Assembly: GCA_963573305.1 (NCBI GenBank)
Contig: OY754337.1
Location: 76,955,094 to 77,019,093, forward strand
DNA from: Pyrrhosoma nymphula
Lineage: Eukaryota; Arthropoda; Insecta; Odonata; Coenagrionidae
Length of the DNA stretch: 64,000 nucleotides
Direction of reading: 5' to 3'
The number at the start of each line of letters is the position of its first letter. Position 1 is the stretch's first letter. The notes beneath the pieces are model-generated. The model saw only the letters and a list, made by a program, of their open reading frames with translations, had not been told where the DNA came from and ran no database searches. This document shows positions 35,935-46,526 of this stretch, in pieces. A program made the translations under genes and the position numbers.

Positions 35935-36970
35935 TTGAAGCTACCCCAGATTTAAAAAAAAACAACGAAATTGGTTCAGAACTTTCCGAGATACGAGAGA
36001 TTTTTCCGAGCGCAGCAGATTTGAAGTAGCAAACTCAGTTTTCTCTCGCGCGCGCGAGAGCTGTCGTCGCGCTACCCCCACCACCGCGGCCGACCGGCCT
36101 TGTTTTTCTTCGCTATATTTCATTCATGTTTTTTAACACTTACAAGTAATTTTTTGTAAATCTGACAATAGATATTGAAAATATAAGTCTTTGAGGTCCA
36201 AATGCCGTCAGATTTATTTATTCATTGTTATAAACAACGGAGCAGTGATTTTTTGAAAAAAAAATTCTTATCTCGGTTGCTATTGGTCGAAAAATAGCTT
36301 TTTGTTTTTTACATTCTTTGTTTCGACCTCAGCTACTCAAATCTTGAAGAAAAAATATCTATAGTTTATGGGGGTGGCCCCAGATTTATTTATTTATTAA
36401 AATACGCCCTTTTTTGTAAGCGTTATTTGAGGGGTTGAAAATAATTTTTTTCAATTTTTCTTTAATATTATTAAATTTTGGACCTTTACGAAGAGAATGA
36501 GCTTTTATGCGACCCTGTATGTTAATCCAATAAAACGTTACAGCATTGAACATTAGACATGTTTTTAATAAACAAATGGAATAACTCAGCAACAAATTAA
36601 CCAAATTGGCTTTATAATTCCTATTTTTTTGTCATAATGGGGGCCTTAATCACAAAGCAAAAAAGTATTAAAAAAGTCATTTTTGCAATAAATAATTATC
36701 GCAAATAAACTTACCATAGCTCAAATGATGCGTTTTTTAATTGTCTACAAAAAACATTCGAAACATTTTTTCCTAAAGTGAATACCTTGCCTTGTAGAAT
36801 TGAAAAACCGTTTTTAGCCAATTTTGAACCCCTGTAATTTGTTTATAACGGTCTAGTTCGAAGTTTAAAAATATATAGGTATATATGTATAACTCTCCCT
36901 TCCCTACAACTTTTGACTATTCTTAACCTGTATCACGAAAAAACCTTCAAATTTCCCTACAGACTGGACT
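35935..36970 (-). repeat. Right inverted arm
   Basis: Reverse-complement partner of 34050-35083, carrying the same CG-rich palindrome near 36040-36062. It ends CAGACTGGACT, next to ATTAAAGGGG; the left flank GGTGGCCTT does not match as a target duplication. Confidence 0.9.
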
Positions 36971-37189
36971 ATTAAAGGGGGGGAATATAGACACAGTGGA
37001 AGTCTTCAATTTGAGCTTTGGGAACTGGTTTGTGTCTCTGTCCGCGGAATATGAAGGAAAATCTGCTGTGCTACAGTCAGATGTCCCGGGTTTCTCAGTT
37101 CTCTCCTGCGCCTACTACTATATATGCGAGAAAAAAGGAGGGAAAATTTTGGCAAAAAAACGGGGTGGGAGAATGAATAAAAAATGCCA

Positions 37190-38215
37190 CACCTTATCAG
37201 GCTTGAAATTCCACACCTTCGTTCACATCAAACCTACAAATAAGCAGCAATACCGTCACTGCAGAGGCTGTCACCCCTCCCATATCAAACGCTCCCCTCC
37301 CTTTTCCCTGTCTATCCGTGGCCACCGCATCTGCAACAACCCAGATTTCCACAATAAATTCCTCTCTAACCTTCACCACTCTCTCCTCAGGCGTGGTTAC
37401 CCAGAATCCCTCCTTGATAAACAATTCAGAAAAATTCCCACTCAATCAAACTTCCTCCCACCAAAGACTGCCACATTTCTCCATTTGACCACCTATTTCC
37501 CAGGCGAACAATCATTTAATCCCATTCTAGACCTATATCCCATCCTTAAAAACCACGCAACCACCGCTAACATTTTCTCTAATGCTCCCTCATCACCTAT
37601 AGGCGTCCTGCCAACTGTCCAATATTTTCAAATCCAGCAAGCCCCTCTCCAACACCCCTGCTGTTTCTGGACCCACACCCTCCATCTGTAATCGTGCTAG
37701 ATGCAACTATTTCGTATACCCTTCTCTCAACTCCTCCATCGCCTCTCTCCATCACTCTTCCTCCTCTTGCATCACCAGTGATGTGGTCTACCACCTACAA
37801 TGTAAACTCTGCCCGGCTTTTGATATTGGCAAATCCTCGACTCCCCTCGAAAAACGCATCAATAATCACTGCTCTAATTGTAAGAAACCTTTCCAATCTG
37901 CTTCTCTTCCCGTTGCGGCGCACGCCTCACTCCTCAATCAAATCCTTCAACCACTGCCACAATGTTTCTATTATTTTTTCCCACCCCCCAATTATTCCCC
38001 CACACGCACTTAAATCGATAGAAATATCTTACATTTGGTTATACAAAGCCTTCCATCCTCCGGGCATCAATTTATTTCACTATACTCCCTCCCCACATTC
38101 ACCTCCCCGCCTGCCCTTCCCTTTATTTCCTCTCCCCTTCTCCCCTGTCCTTCATTGTTATCTCTTGTTCGGAAGAAGGCGGTTGTGTCCGCCGAAAATA
38201 AAAAAAAATGACGTG
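37190..38215 (+). pseudogene. Penelope-like element: 3' part with GIY-YIG domain
   Basis: One frame reads IKPTNKQQYRHCRGCHPSHI then K-R-S-P-P-F-S-L and R-R-G-Y-P-E-S-L-L, the conserved segment after the reverse transcriptase of Penelope-like elements. After frameshifts, VVYHLQCKLCPAFDIGKSST and LPVAAHASLLNQ match the GIY-YIG endonuclease (YIGETS degraded to FDIGKSS), then ISYIWLYKAFHPPGINL. It closes with a tail GGCGGTTGTGTCCGCCGAAA. At least three frame shifts; inactive. Confidence 0.85.
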
Positions 38216-38379
38216 TAAGTTTTCTTCTCTTCAGTGTCTTTGTTTTTGGTTGTCACGAATGTGGTATCTTGTTGAGTATATATTTTTCACCACTTGTGAT
38301 TTTTCATTCAATGATCTGATAAAAAATATATGCCAAGAGGGGGCCGATAAAAATATAGAAACACACGAAAGACTTCTTA

Positions 38380-38610
38380 TATTTCGATGGAACGTCGATC
38401 CATCTTTCGGCGAATAATTCAGAGAAGCCCATTTCCACTGATCCTAACCCCGAGTTCTACGCGGAGATCATCTCTTTCCTTCAGGAAAAATGTCCCAAAT
38501 AAGGCTTCACTTGCAGTGATATTGCCTTGCTGTCCCCTCCTCACTTCTATATCCTTCCTAATATCCACAAGCCTAAAAACCCGGGTCTACCGATACAGGC
38601 CCGGCTTCAG
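38380..38610 (+). pseudogene. Penelope-like element: reverse transcriptase fragment
   Basis: A frame reads S-T-D-P-N-P-E-F-Y-A-E-I-I-S-F-L, a TAA, then LLSPPHFYILPNIHKPKNPG followed by L-P-I, the N-terminal RT segment (FY.LPKIHKPGNPGRPI) of Penelope-like elements. It lies ~170 bp after the 3' end of the previous copy and on the same strand, as expected for the partial tandem copies these elements form. Sequence similarity ends near 38605. Confidence 0.78.
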
Positions 38611-38749
38611 ACAAAAGTTTACCCCGGCCGAGAGAGTATTCCGGCGCCCCCCACTTCCCGCTTATCAAACCTATTCACCAGTTAAAAGTATTTAAAAAAA
38701 ATATGTTTTCACAATCACGGCGCCCCGGGCAGTCGCCCGTGTCGTCCAG

Positions 38750-38975
38750 GCCTTATATGGAGAATATTACCGAAAGTGGAGTTGTAAACCCTACCCGACA
38801 GACGGTGAGACCATCCACTCGTTCATTTCTGCCGAGAATGGTCCATTTCATTCTTTCGGTCGTCGAATTGGGCTTCCAAATGAGTACTTCGAGAGCGGAA
38901 TAGATCAAATGAATCTTTCATTTGAGTTGGAGCTCTTCCTAAAGTGCTATTTATAAAATTACTAAATAACCCCCC
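38750..38975 (-). mobile_element. MITE, truncated copy
   Basis: Reverse complement of the copy at 39147-39463: shared words include CGGTCGTCGAATTGGGCTTC and TATTACCGAAAGTGGAGTT. The right end AAATAACCCCC is kept, but the left end is lost at about 38750, where the sequence switches to an unrelated GC-rich stretch. Confidence 0.72.
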
Positions 38976-39146
38976 TGATCAGCTACATACGGCATAAAAT
39001 ACATCAAACGAAGACAGAAAATAAAACTGAAAAAATTCTTTTACCTTAAAAGTTAGGTAATAGGTACCTACTCTGCAGTGACTTCTGGGCGTTACATAAT
39101 TTTGTTTATTAAGGATACGCAAGGATCTAGACTCATTTCTAAACAT

Positions 39147-39463
39147 GGGGGGTTATTTTGTAATTCCACTTTCGAAATAGCTCTTTCGGAAGAGCACCAA
39201 CTAAAATGAACGATTCATTTGAGCTATTCCGCTCTCGAATAACTAAATTTGGAAGCCCAATTCGACGACCGAAAGAATTGGAATTGAACCCAAGGTGTAT
39301 AGCAAGGTCCCTATAAAAGGGACCTTGGTGTATAGAATGAACGAGTCGATGGTCTCGCCGTCTGGCGGGCACAATTTTAGAACTCCACTTTCGATAATAT
39401 TCGCCATATAAGGAGCGATTCGTGACGTCATGTTCCGCGAGGTGAAATTACAAAATAACCCCC
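39147..39463 (+). mobile_element. MITE with GGGGGTTATTTTGTAATT ends
   Basis: Left end GGGGGTTATTTTGTAATTCC and right end AATTACAAAATAACCCCC are inverted copies. ATG flanks both sides (39144-39146, 39464-39466), a possible 3-bp target duplication. Inside is a further hairpin, AAGGTCCC..GGGACCTT at 39301-39329. Non-coding; short open frames shared with the inverted copy at 38750 are by-products. Confidence 0.75.
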
Positions 39464-40666
39464 ATGATTGTATTTTAGGCATCGAATATACAACTTTTAT
39501 TTAGATGTTGGCTATTATTTGAAATTGAAATACCGAAAGTTCACTTTGCAAAAATATCAAGATATTCCTTTCAAATTTTCCCAACATTTGTACCTACAGT
39601 AAAATTGTATACATAATTGAAATAGAATAAAGTTCGTCGAAAATTACTGTGAAGTTGAGCATCCAAATCTACGACCAATAAGATATTGGCTGGCAGAGGT
39701 CTTTCGGTGAGGCAGTTATGACGTAATGACGACGATGAGTAGCAGCCGAAGCGATTTTGAATTAATGTTTTTCGATGCCATGTTAACCAATGTGTGAAGT
39801 TAATTATTACATGATTGTGTTTTGAGAAACTAAGCTATGTAATCAATAACAATAACCGTAACACCATCAACAATAAGGGAATGATTCACCATGATATCAC
39901 GACATTTTTTACGAATCACAGAGTATACTTATGTTCAAATTCATAGGCTACCATTCTGAATGACATTACGACCGAGCTATTCGTCAGAATAGCGGGATAA
40001 GGCGCTATTTTCATGTTTCAGGCGACCCAGTCGAAAGTTGCTATTCTTAATGCCGAAATAGCCACCGGAAGTCGTCATTCCAATGGGTAGGTGGCTATTT
40101 GCTATTCTGAACCACGGCTAGCGATGGTCTGCGTTGAAATATTATAGCCCGGCTTTTGATACCGTGCTATTCTTAATAGCGACCCCCTTGCTCACGGATG
40201 GCGTAGGGGGAAAAACACACTCAACGCACTTCTCACGCTTGCACGTTGCTATTTCGAGAGAAATTAGTCAATTCACAGAATGAAAATTTTTAATAAATCC
40301 GCATACCAAGCATGATAATGAACGTGAATTTGGTGGCAATAAGTTAGTTTTGACTGAGTGAAAGGGACGTTTAGGCTGGTGTGATGAAAGCGTATATTAT
40401 CCCACGATAGGTACCTAGTTTACACTGTGCCTCGGCTACAAATCAAAGATTTTTCTAAGTATACGTACGCACAAGTATATGAGGGTTCAATTTGAAACAG
40501 CAAACCAAATTTATTATTACGTCACTCGCTTCGACGTATCGTAACTATAAACTTAAGTAAAAATCAACTAAAAAAAGTTCAATGTCAACCCGTGACAATT
40601 GTGAAATATCAAGCAAATGGGTTCTTCTTCAGGGAAAATAATGCATAAAGTTGGCATTGCCCACAA
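39464..40666. other. Intergenic, with a cluster of GCTATTCTKAA motifs
   Basis: GCTATTCTTAA at 40040 and 40166, GCTATTCTGAA at 40101, and palindromes GCTATTC..GAATAGC (39976-39993) and GCTATT..AATAGC (40166-40180) mark a probable small non-coding repeat at about 39950-40185. Nothing recognised elsewhere in this stretch. Confidence 0.45.
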
Positions 40667-40682
40667 AATAATAATAATAATG

Positions 40683-43669
40683 AGAAAAATCTCTCTGCGG
40701 GGTAACCACCTTTCCCGGTTGAATGGCCTCATCGACGAAATCCTGACAGAGACATCGGACCTATGGACGGTCAATTGCGCGGTCTACGCTGCTGCCAAAA
40801 TCATGGCTCACTCCCAAAAGAACGCCTCTTGGGAGGAAAAAGCAGAAAAAAGGCTGGAACAGTTGGAGGCCAAGATCACGCAGGCGAGACAACAGGCGTC
40901 GAGAATTCAGTGTGTGATGGAATACATCGCATCTGGGCGAGCTTTTACACCCAAAATTCGGCGCATAGCACGCAACCTCAGATAAGATAATCACACACTG
41001 AATAAAAGCGTGCTGCTCACCATTAAGCAGCACGCGGTCGATAGAGTACGGGCACTAACCATGGCACGAAAAATCTCCTCAAGAGGAGTATGGCCGTGAG
41101 GGAGAACTCCACCCTTCACCTTCACCCGTCCCGTCTCTTTAAACCGCCTCCGCCTGTCGTTGAATCTACGCCACCCGTCCAAAACGTTGAACGTTTCTGG
41201 AAGGATATCTACGTAACGTCGAAGCCATTCAACGGAGACACTCCGGCCATAGGCTTCTTTAAAGAGGTTTGTGACCGCCACCTACAAGATGTGGATGGAC
41301 CTCTTTCAGTCACGGAGTGTGACGTGAAGAAGGCCTTCTCTGGCAAGAAGAACTTCTCGGCTCATGGAATGGATGCTGTGAATAACTTCTGGTGGAAGAA
41401 GTTTACTTCCACCCACCAACACCTCGCCAGAATCTTCATGTCCTTTCTGATAGGTAGAGATCCTATTCCACCTTGGCTGACTGAGGGACGCACGGTTCTG
41501 ATACCTAAGAAGGGAGACTTGTCCGATCCGAAGAACTACCGCCCTATAACCTGCCTCAAAACCGTATAATAGGCGTTCACATCTATCTTGAGCGACCTTA
41601 TCCTACACCAAGTCCAACCGGTGTGGGAGGAGGTGTACGAGCAGAGGGGCTCAAAGCGTGGAATCGCGGGATGCAAGGACAACCTGCTCATTGATAGGTG
41701 CATATGCCAGGATGTCATCCGGCATAAGCGAAACCTCTCAATGGCCTGGGTGGACTACAAGAAGGCTTTTGACACCACTTCGCATGAGCTTTTGATCGCC
41801 ATGCTGAAGTGGATGAAAGTCCACCCCGAGGTTGTGTCCTGCATCCAATGCCTGTTACCACTGTGGAAAACGCGCTTCGTTCTGACCTCAGGCAAGCGGT
41901 CAGTTTCCACAGAGTTGGTAACATACCACCGTGGCGTTTTTCAAGGCGACAGCTTGAGCCCCTTACTGTTCTGTATTTCCCTCCTACCCCTGTCCCTTAG
42001 GCTGCGACGAGGTAAAGGATACATGTGTGGTGTTCCAGGTGACAGGAAGCATAAGGTCACCCATTTGTTTTATATGGATGACCTGAAGCTGTACGCTTCT
42101 AATGCGAAAGACCTTCGCACTGCCCTGGACACCGTACTGGAATACAGTGAGGCTATAGGGATGGAGTTCGGATTGGACAAGTGTGCATCCATCCACTTGG
42201 CGAGAGGAAGATTTTCGGAGATCAAAGAAGACGTGCAACTTGTTGACGGGAGCGTCATTCGTCACCTCGAAGACGATTACAGCTATGAATATCTCGGCGT
42301 CCCCCAGCGCCGAATACATGAGGTTGCAGCAGTGAAGGAAAGGGTCGCCGCCAAATACATACAGACTCTCAGGAACATCTGGAGTTCTGAGCTGTTAGGA
42401 AAGAACAAGGTTCTTGCCACGAACATTTTCGCGGTTCCTACACTGCTGTATACCTTCGGATGCTTGAAGTGGGACGTCAACGAGTTGCAGAACCTCGATA
42501 GGGGAACGAGGAAGATGATGACCATCTATAGAAGTCTTCATCCGAAATCTTCCGTCGCCAGATTGTATCTCCCTCGCAATGTAGGTGGTAGAGGACTATT
42601 GAGTCTGGAGTGTCTCCACAACAGAGTTGTCCTGGGTACAGCTTGCCGAGTTTTGAAAAGCAGGGACCCCCTGCTCAATCTCGTGAGAGATCACGAGAGT
42701 GCGGGAGCAGGGGCGTTTCTCTTCCAGGCGGCAAAGAGGGCAGCGGACGAAACCGGTCTCGACTTCGACCCGTCATCCGACGGAAGCGACAATGACTCGA
42801 CCATCTCGTCATTGAAGGCAGACGTCCTCAAGCTCGAAATAAAAAAAGCCGAGCAGAAGGCCTTGCTCAAGGCGCATACCGATTAGCCCATGCATGGATT
42901 CTACCGAAACATCGAAAAACATGGGTTATCGAAGGAGCTGACGTTTGCCTTCTTACGCTCCGCTGGTCTGAAGTCCGAGACCGAAGGTTTTGTCCTCGCG
43001 AGCCAGGATGGTGTCATAAACACACTCGTGTACCGTCGTATTATTTTCAAGGCGGAGGTTGCGGACACGAGATGTAGAGCGTGCCGAGCCCAGCCGGAGA
43101 CGTTGAGTCACCTCCTCTCCGGCCGTAGCTATTACGCCAAGTACGCGTATTTATCTCGGCATAACGCGGCCCTACGGGTACTATACTTTCACCTTCGACA
43201 CCATTATGGCATCGACGAAACAACTGTGCTGCCCTATGCCCCTGCAGATATCGAATCCGTCGTGGAGAACGATAAATGCACAATCTGGTGGAATTACTCC
43301 TTTTCCACCACCAGGCAGTTGGAGGCGACCAAGCCTGATATCGTTCTCCTCGACCACCTCACACGCTCCATGTTCGTCATTGAGTTTTCTGCTCCGGCTG
43401 AAACCAACATGGATGCGAAAGAGGTGGAAAAACGGACGAAATATCAAGACCTGCTTTTCGAACTTCGACAGATGTACCCTGGACACTCTGTGAAACTGGT
43501 GGTCCTCATCATAGGTGTGCTCGGTGGAGTTAAGGGCTCGCTGATAAATAACATCAAGTGCATTCCGTCCTGCGTGGCACAGGCGGAAACACTAGTTGCA
43601 CGCATGCAGAAGGCCGTCATCCTGGGGTCACTCCGTCTACTACGGACGCATGACCCGACCGCAGCGTAG
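40683..43669 (+). pseudogene. R4/Dong-type polyprotein (RT plus restriction-like endonuclease), broken
   Basis: The N-terminal part (about 40683-40985) carries a charged coiled-coil-like stretch (EKAEKRLEQLEAKI), ends at a TAA and is in another frame from the rest. From 41090 one frame runs to 43669, interrupted by TAA-TAG at 41567-41572 and TAG at 42884-42886. RT motifs: KKGDLSDPKNYRPITCL, MAWVDYKKAFDTTSHELL, GVFQGDSLSPLLFCI, FYMDDLKLYAS, then Y-L-G-V. The C-terminal region has C-R-A-C...H (the expected third Cys appears as Arg in SGRS) and an endonuclease core KPDIVLLD...VIEFSAP, then KYQDLLFELRQMYPGHSVKL. The single-base look of the stops suggests modest age. Confidence 0.88.
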
Positions 43670-43796
43670 CCACACATCTGATGGGCGTCGGACGTGGCTG
43701 CGATTACTGCACAACCCCTCTCGAGTCTCCGGCCATTATGACGGCAATGAAACCCGATGCTTGCCGGGGACTCGGACGGTCATGTTACAACTGTAA
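40683..43796 (+). mobile_element. R4/Dong-type non-LTR retrotransposon, copy 1
   Basis: The element is flanked by ATA/AAT microsatellite tracts (40667-40682 and 43797-43813). Dong-type elements are known to insert into TAA repeats. It has one long degenerate coding region with a central reverse transcriptase (YMDD box) and a C-terminal restriction-like endonuclease, the layout of the R2/R4 group. A second copy follows directly, sharing the middle AAT tract. Confidence 0.88.
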
Positions 43797-43813
43797 CAAT
43801 AATAATAATAATG
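43797..43813 (+). repeat. (AAT)n microsatellite between the two R4 copies
   Basis: A short AAT tract at the junction. A similar tract precedes copy 1 at 40667-40682, consistent with insertion into TAA-type repeats. Confidence 0.9.
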
Positions 43814-45018
43814 CGAGACAACAGACGTCGAGAATTCAGTGTGTGATGGAATATATCGTATCTGGGCGAGCTTTTACACCCAAAATTCGGCGCATAGCAC
43901 GCAACCTCAGATACGATAATCACACACTGAATAAAAGCGTGCTGCTCACCATTAAGCAGCACGCGGTCGATAGAGTACGGGCACTAACCATGGCACGAAA
44001 AATCTCCTCAAGAGGAGTATGGCCGTGAGGGAGAACTCCACCCTTCACCTTCACCCGTCCCGTCTCTTTAAACCGCCTCCGCCTGTCGTTGAATCTACGC
44101 CACCCGTCCAAAACGTTGAACGTTTCTGGAAGGATATCTACGTAACGTCGAAGCCATTCAACGGAGACACTCCGGCCATAGGCTTCTTTAAAGAGGTTTG
44201 TGACCGCCACCTACAAGATGTGGATGGACCTCTTTCAGTCACGGAGTGTGACGTGAAGAAGGCCTTCTCTGGCAAGAAGAACTTCTCGGCTCATGGAATG
44301 GATGCTGTGAATAACTTCTGGTGGAAGAAGTTTACTTCCACCCACCAACACCTCGCCAGAATCTTCACGTCCTTTCTGATAGGTAGAGATCCTATTCCAC
44401 CTTGGCTGACTGAGGGACGCACGGTTCTGATACCTAAGAAGGGAGACTTGTCCGATCCGAAGAACTACCGCCCTATAACCTGCCTCAAAACCGTATAATA
44501 GGCGTTCACATCTATCTTGAGCGACCTTATCCTACACCAAGTCCAGCCGGTGTGGGAGGAGGTGTACGAGCAGAAGGGCTCAAAGCGTGGAATCGCGGGA
44601 TGCAAGGACAACCTGCTCATTGATAGGTGCATATGCCAGGATGTCATCCGGCATAAGCGAAACCTCTCAATGGCCTGGGTGGACTACAAGAAGGCTTTTG
44701 ACACCACTTCGCATGAGCTTTTGATCGCCATGCTGAAGTGGATGAAAGTCCACCCCGAGGTTGTGTCCTGCATCCAATGCCTGTTACCACTGTGGAAAAC
44801 GCGCTTCATTCTGACTTCAGGCAAGCAGTCAGTTTCCACTGAGTTGGTAGCATACCACCGTGGCGTTTTTCAAGGCGACAGCTTGCACCCCTTACTGTTC
44901 TGTATTTCCCTCCTACCCTGTCCTTTCGGCTGCGACGAAGTAGAGGATACATGTTGCGGTGTTCCAGGTGACAGGAAGCATATGGTCACCCATTTGTTCT
45001 ATATGGATGACCTGAAGC
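43814..45018 (+). mobile_element. R4/Dong-type retrotransposon, copy 2 (truncated at both ends)
   Basis: Begins GCGAGACAACAGACGTCGAG, equal to position 40883 of copy 1, and stays nearly identical through FYMDDLKLY, where similarity stops at about 45018. It shares the TAA-TAG pair (44496-44501) with copy 1 but has TAC where copy 1 has a stop (40983-40985). So the paired stops predate the split, while copy 1 gained another. The 3' half, including the endonuclease, is missing. Confidence 0.88.
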
Positions 45019-45823
45019 TTTATAAAATCCACAGCTTCAGGCTCTACTTTGTAGAAACTTTTAACATTCATTGAAATAAAGTGTTGTATTTTTCTACACT
45101 TTTTATTTTTTTAAACACACTACGCGTTTCACCAATTTTATGGCATCGTCAGGTGTAGTAGTTTGTTTACACGTAAACAAACTACTACTCATGTGTCTGA
45201 TCAGCACCGCCTACCTGAGTTGTTGAGGGTATTCCTCTGGTGCGCTGACGCATGCTCCGAGCGGACGAACACACTGCCATACAACACCACCTGCCTCTCT
45301 TCCGTGCTGGTCCATTTTCGAATACTCTTCTCTCGTCTTCTTGATCGCGCTTCTCACCTCAATAGGAACACCATTTAAAACTCGGCGTTTGTATAAATGT
45401 CAACAAAAAAACAAGCATGCGGCGATCGGCGGTTATAAGTAAACATAAGAAGAGCGCTCGTCGGAGCTGCGCAGTAGCCGTGTGCAGGAGACATTTAGAC
45501 CACGTGACTTTGAAAAATTTGCGGTAAATTCGAACTTGCGACTCCAAGCGTAATTCCCGTTGCAGTCGAAGATGTGTCTCTAGTGGGCTGCGTAGACTAT
45601 TTTACATTTCATTAATAATCCCAAGTAACATAAAAAAGAGAAACCCAAATCACTTCTACGATATTTACGGTTGACATACACTTATATGTATATTACCTGC
45701 CGTTTTTCAACTGATCGGGTGATTGTCTACAATGCTCAAATAAGTTTGAAAACTATGATTTCCCTAATTCTACCGTGATAAACAAATGTATACGTATAAA
45801 CCTTTCCGTACTTAGTATCTACT
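45019..45823. other. Unassigned sequence after R4 copy 2, with a 34-bp hairpin
   Basis: The first ~130 bp contain GAAATAAAGTGTTGTATTTT and GCGTTTCACC...GCATCGTCAGG, resembling the 3' ends of Penelope-like elements. A perfect hairpin follows at 45155-45188. After that no motif is recognised. Confidence 0.4.
45155..45188. repeat. Perfect inverted repeat, 16-bp arms, 2-base loop
   Basis: GTAGTAGTTTGTTTAC (45155-45170) and its exact reverse complement (45173-45188) are separated by AC. The symmetry ends abruptly on both sides. Confidence 0.9.
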
Positions 45824-46526
45824 GGGAGGATAAAGCAGCGAAAAGGCTTGAAAAGCTATCGGCTAAGATCATGCTTGCACGATGACAGGCGTCAATGATT
45901 CAGTGTGTAAATGAATACCTGGCATCTGGACGTACTTTGATAACGAAAGTTAAGTGTATTACACGCTGTCTCAAATACCACCATGATACACTGAATAAAA
46001 ATGTGCTGCTTACTATTACACAGTACCAGTGGCGGATACATATGGGGGGCGCGCGCCCCCCCCTTACGGGGCAGCCCGCATTGCCGCCCGCGCTGCCCCC
46101 GCCAGTCAGCCCGCACACCATTCGTTCGTGTTTTTCGTCAGTCGACTGAGTCGAGTTATCGTGTAGTTGTACTTTTTTATGTAGCACGCGCGCGCGTCCG
46201 CGTCATCGTATTTTATACGTTTCTGTCTGGCACATAGATAGCTAACCTAAGAGAAAATTCGCGGCCATTCTAGTGATCTCGATACGTTATTCTGTCTGGC
46301 ATTTGTTCGAGAAAAGTAGCGAATATTCTACTGCTTGTATTTGTTCACACTCCTTAAAAGTCTGGAAGCGAACATTCTGGCACCGAATGTTCTCGAAACA
46401 ACCGAGCTACATATATAAGGGAAGCAGAGTCGCTGCCAGGCAGTCAGTTTGGAAGCTACAATCGTCGCGATAACTTGCGTTTTTTTATATCCGCCACTGC
46501 ACAGTACGAGATGGAGTCTGGCTCTA
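45824..46526 (+). pseudogene. Diverged R4-type fragment, split by a hAT MITE
   Basis: 45824-46026 aligns with 40836-41030 of copy 1 (shared words such as ATTCAGTGTGT, CATCTGG, ACACTGAATAAAA, GTGCTGCT) but is clearly more diverged. A MITE interrupts it at 46027-46499. The few bases afterward (46508-46526) may continue the match, then a LINE remnant begins. Confidence 0.6.
46027..46499. mobile_element. hAT MITE with perfect 8-bp target duplication (copy 1)
   Basis: Terminal CAGTGGCGGAT (46027-46037) and ATCCGCCACTG (46489-46499) are exact inverted repeats. CACAGTAC occurs on both sides (46019-46026, 46500-46507). The 473-bp body includes a CG-rich stretch near the left end. It is highly similar to 50019-50488, so the family moved fairly recently. 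No transposase. Confidence 0.95.

Larger units (their letters stand above)
34050..36970. mobile_element. 2.9-kb element made of two ~1-kb inverted arms around a Cys-rich ORF
   Basis: Arms 34050-35083 and 35935-36970 are inverted copies of each other with scattered mismatches; outer ends read AGTCCAGTCTG and CAGACTGGACT. The 850-bp centre is very AT-rich and holds one small Cys-rich ORF (35451-35705). Long terminal inverted repeats like this occur in foldback elements and in Polinton/Maverick-type elements, whose ends also often begin AG; this could be a deletion derivative of either. I found no clear target duplication, so exact ends and superfamily are open. Confidence 0.75.

Noticed and set aside
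34050..36970. TTAA or other target duplication for the inverted-repeat element
   Set aside because: TTAA follows the right end, but the left flank (GGCCTT) has none; other lengths also fail to match.
37694..38218. 174-codon independent protein
   Set aside because: It is a frame-shifted reading of the Penelope-like GIY-YIG region with Pro/Ser-rich composition.
41715..43677. Minus-strand open frames across the R4/Dong copies
   Set aside because: They mirror the retrotransposon coding strand and recur identically in both copies.
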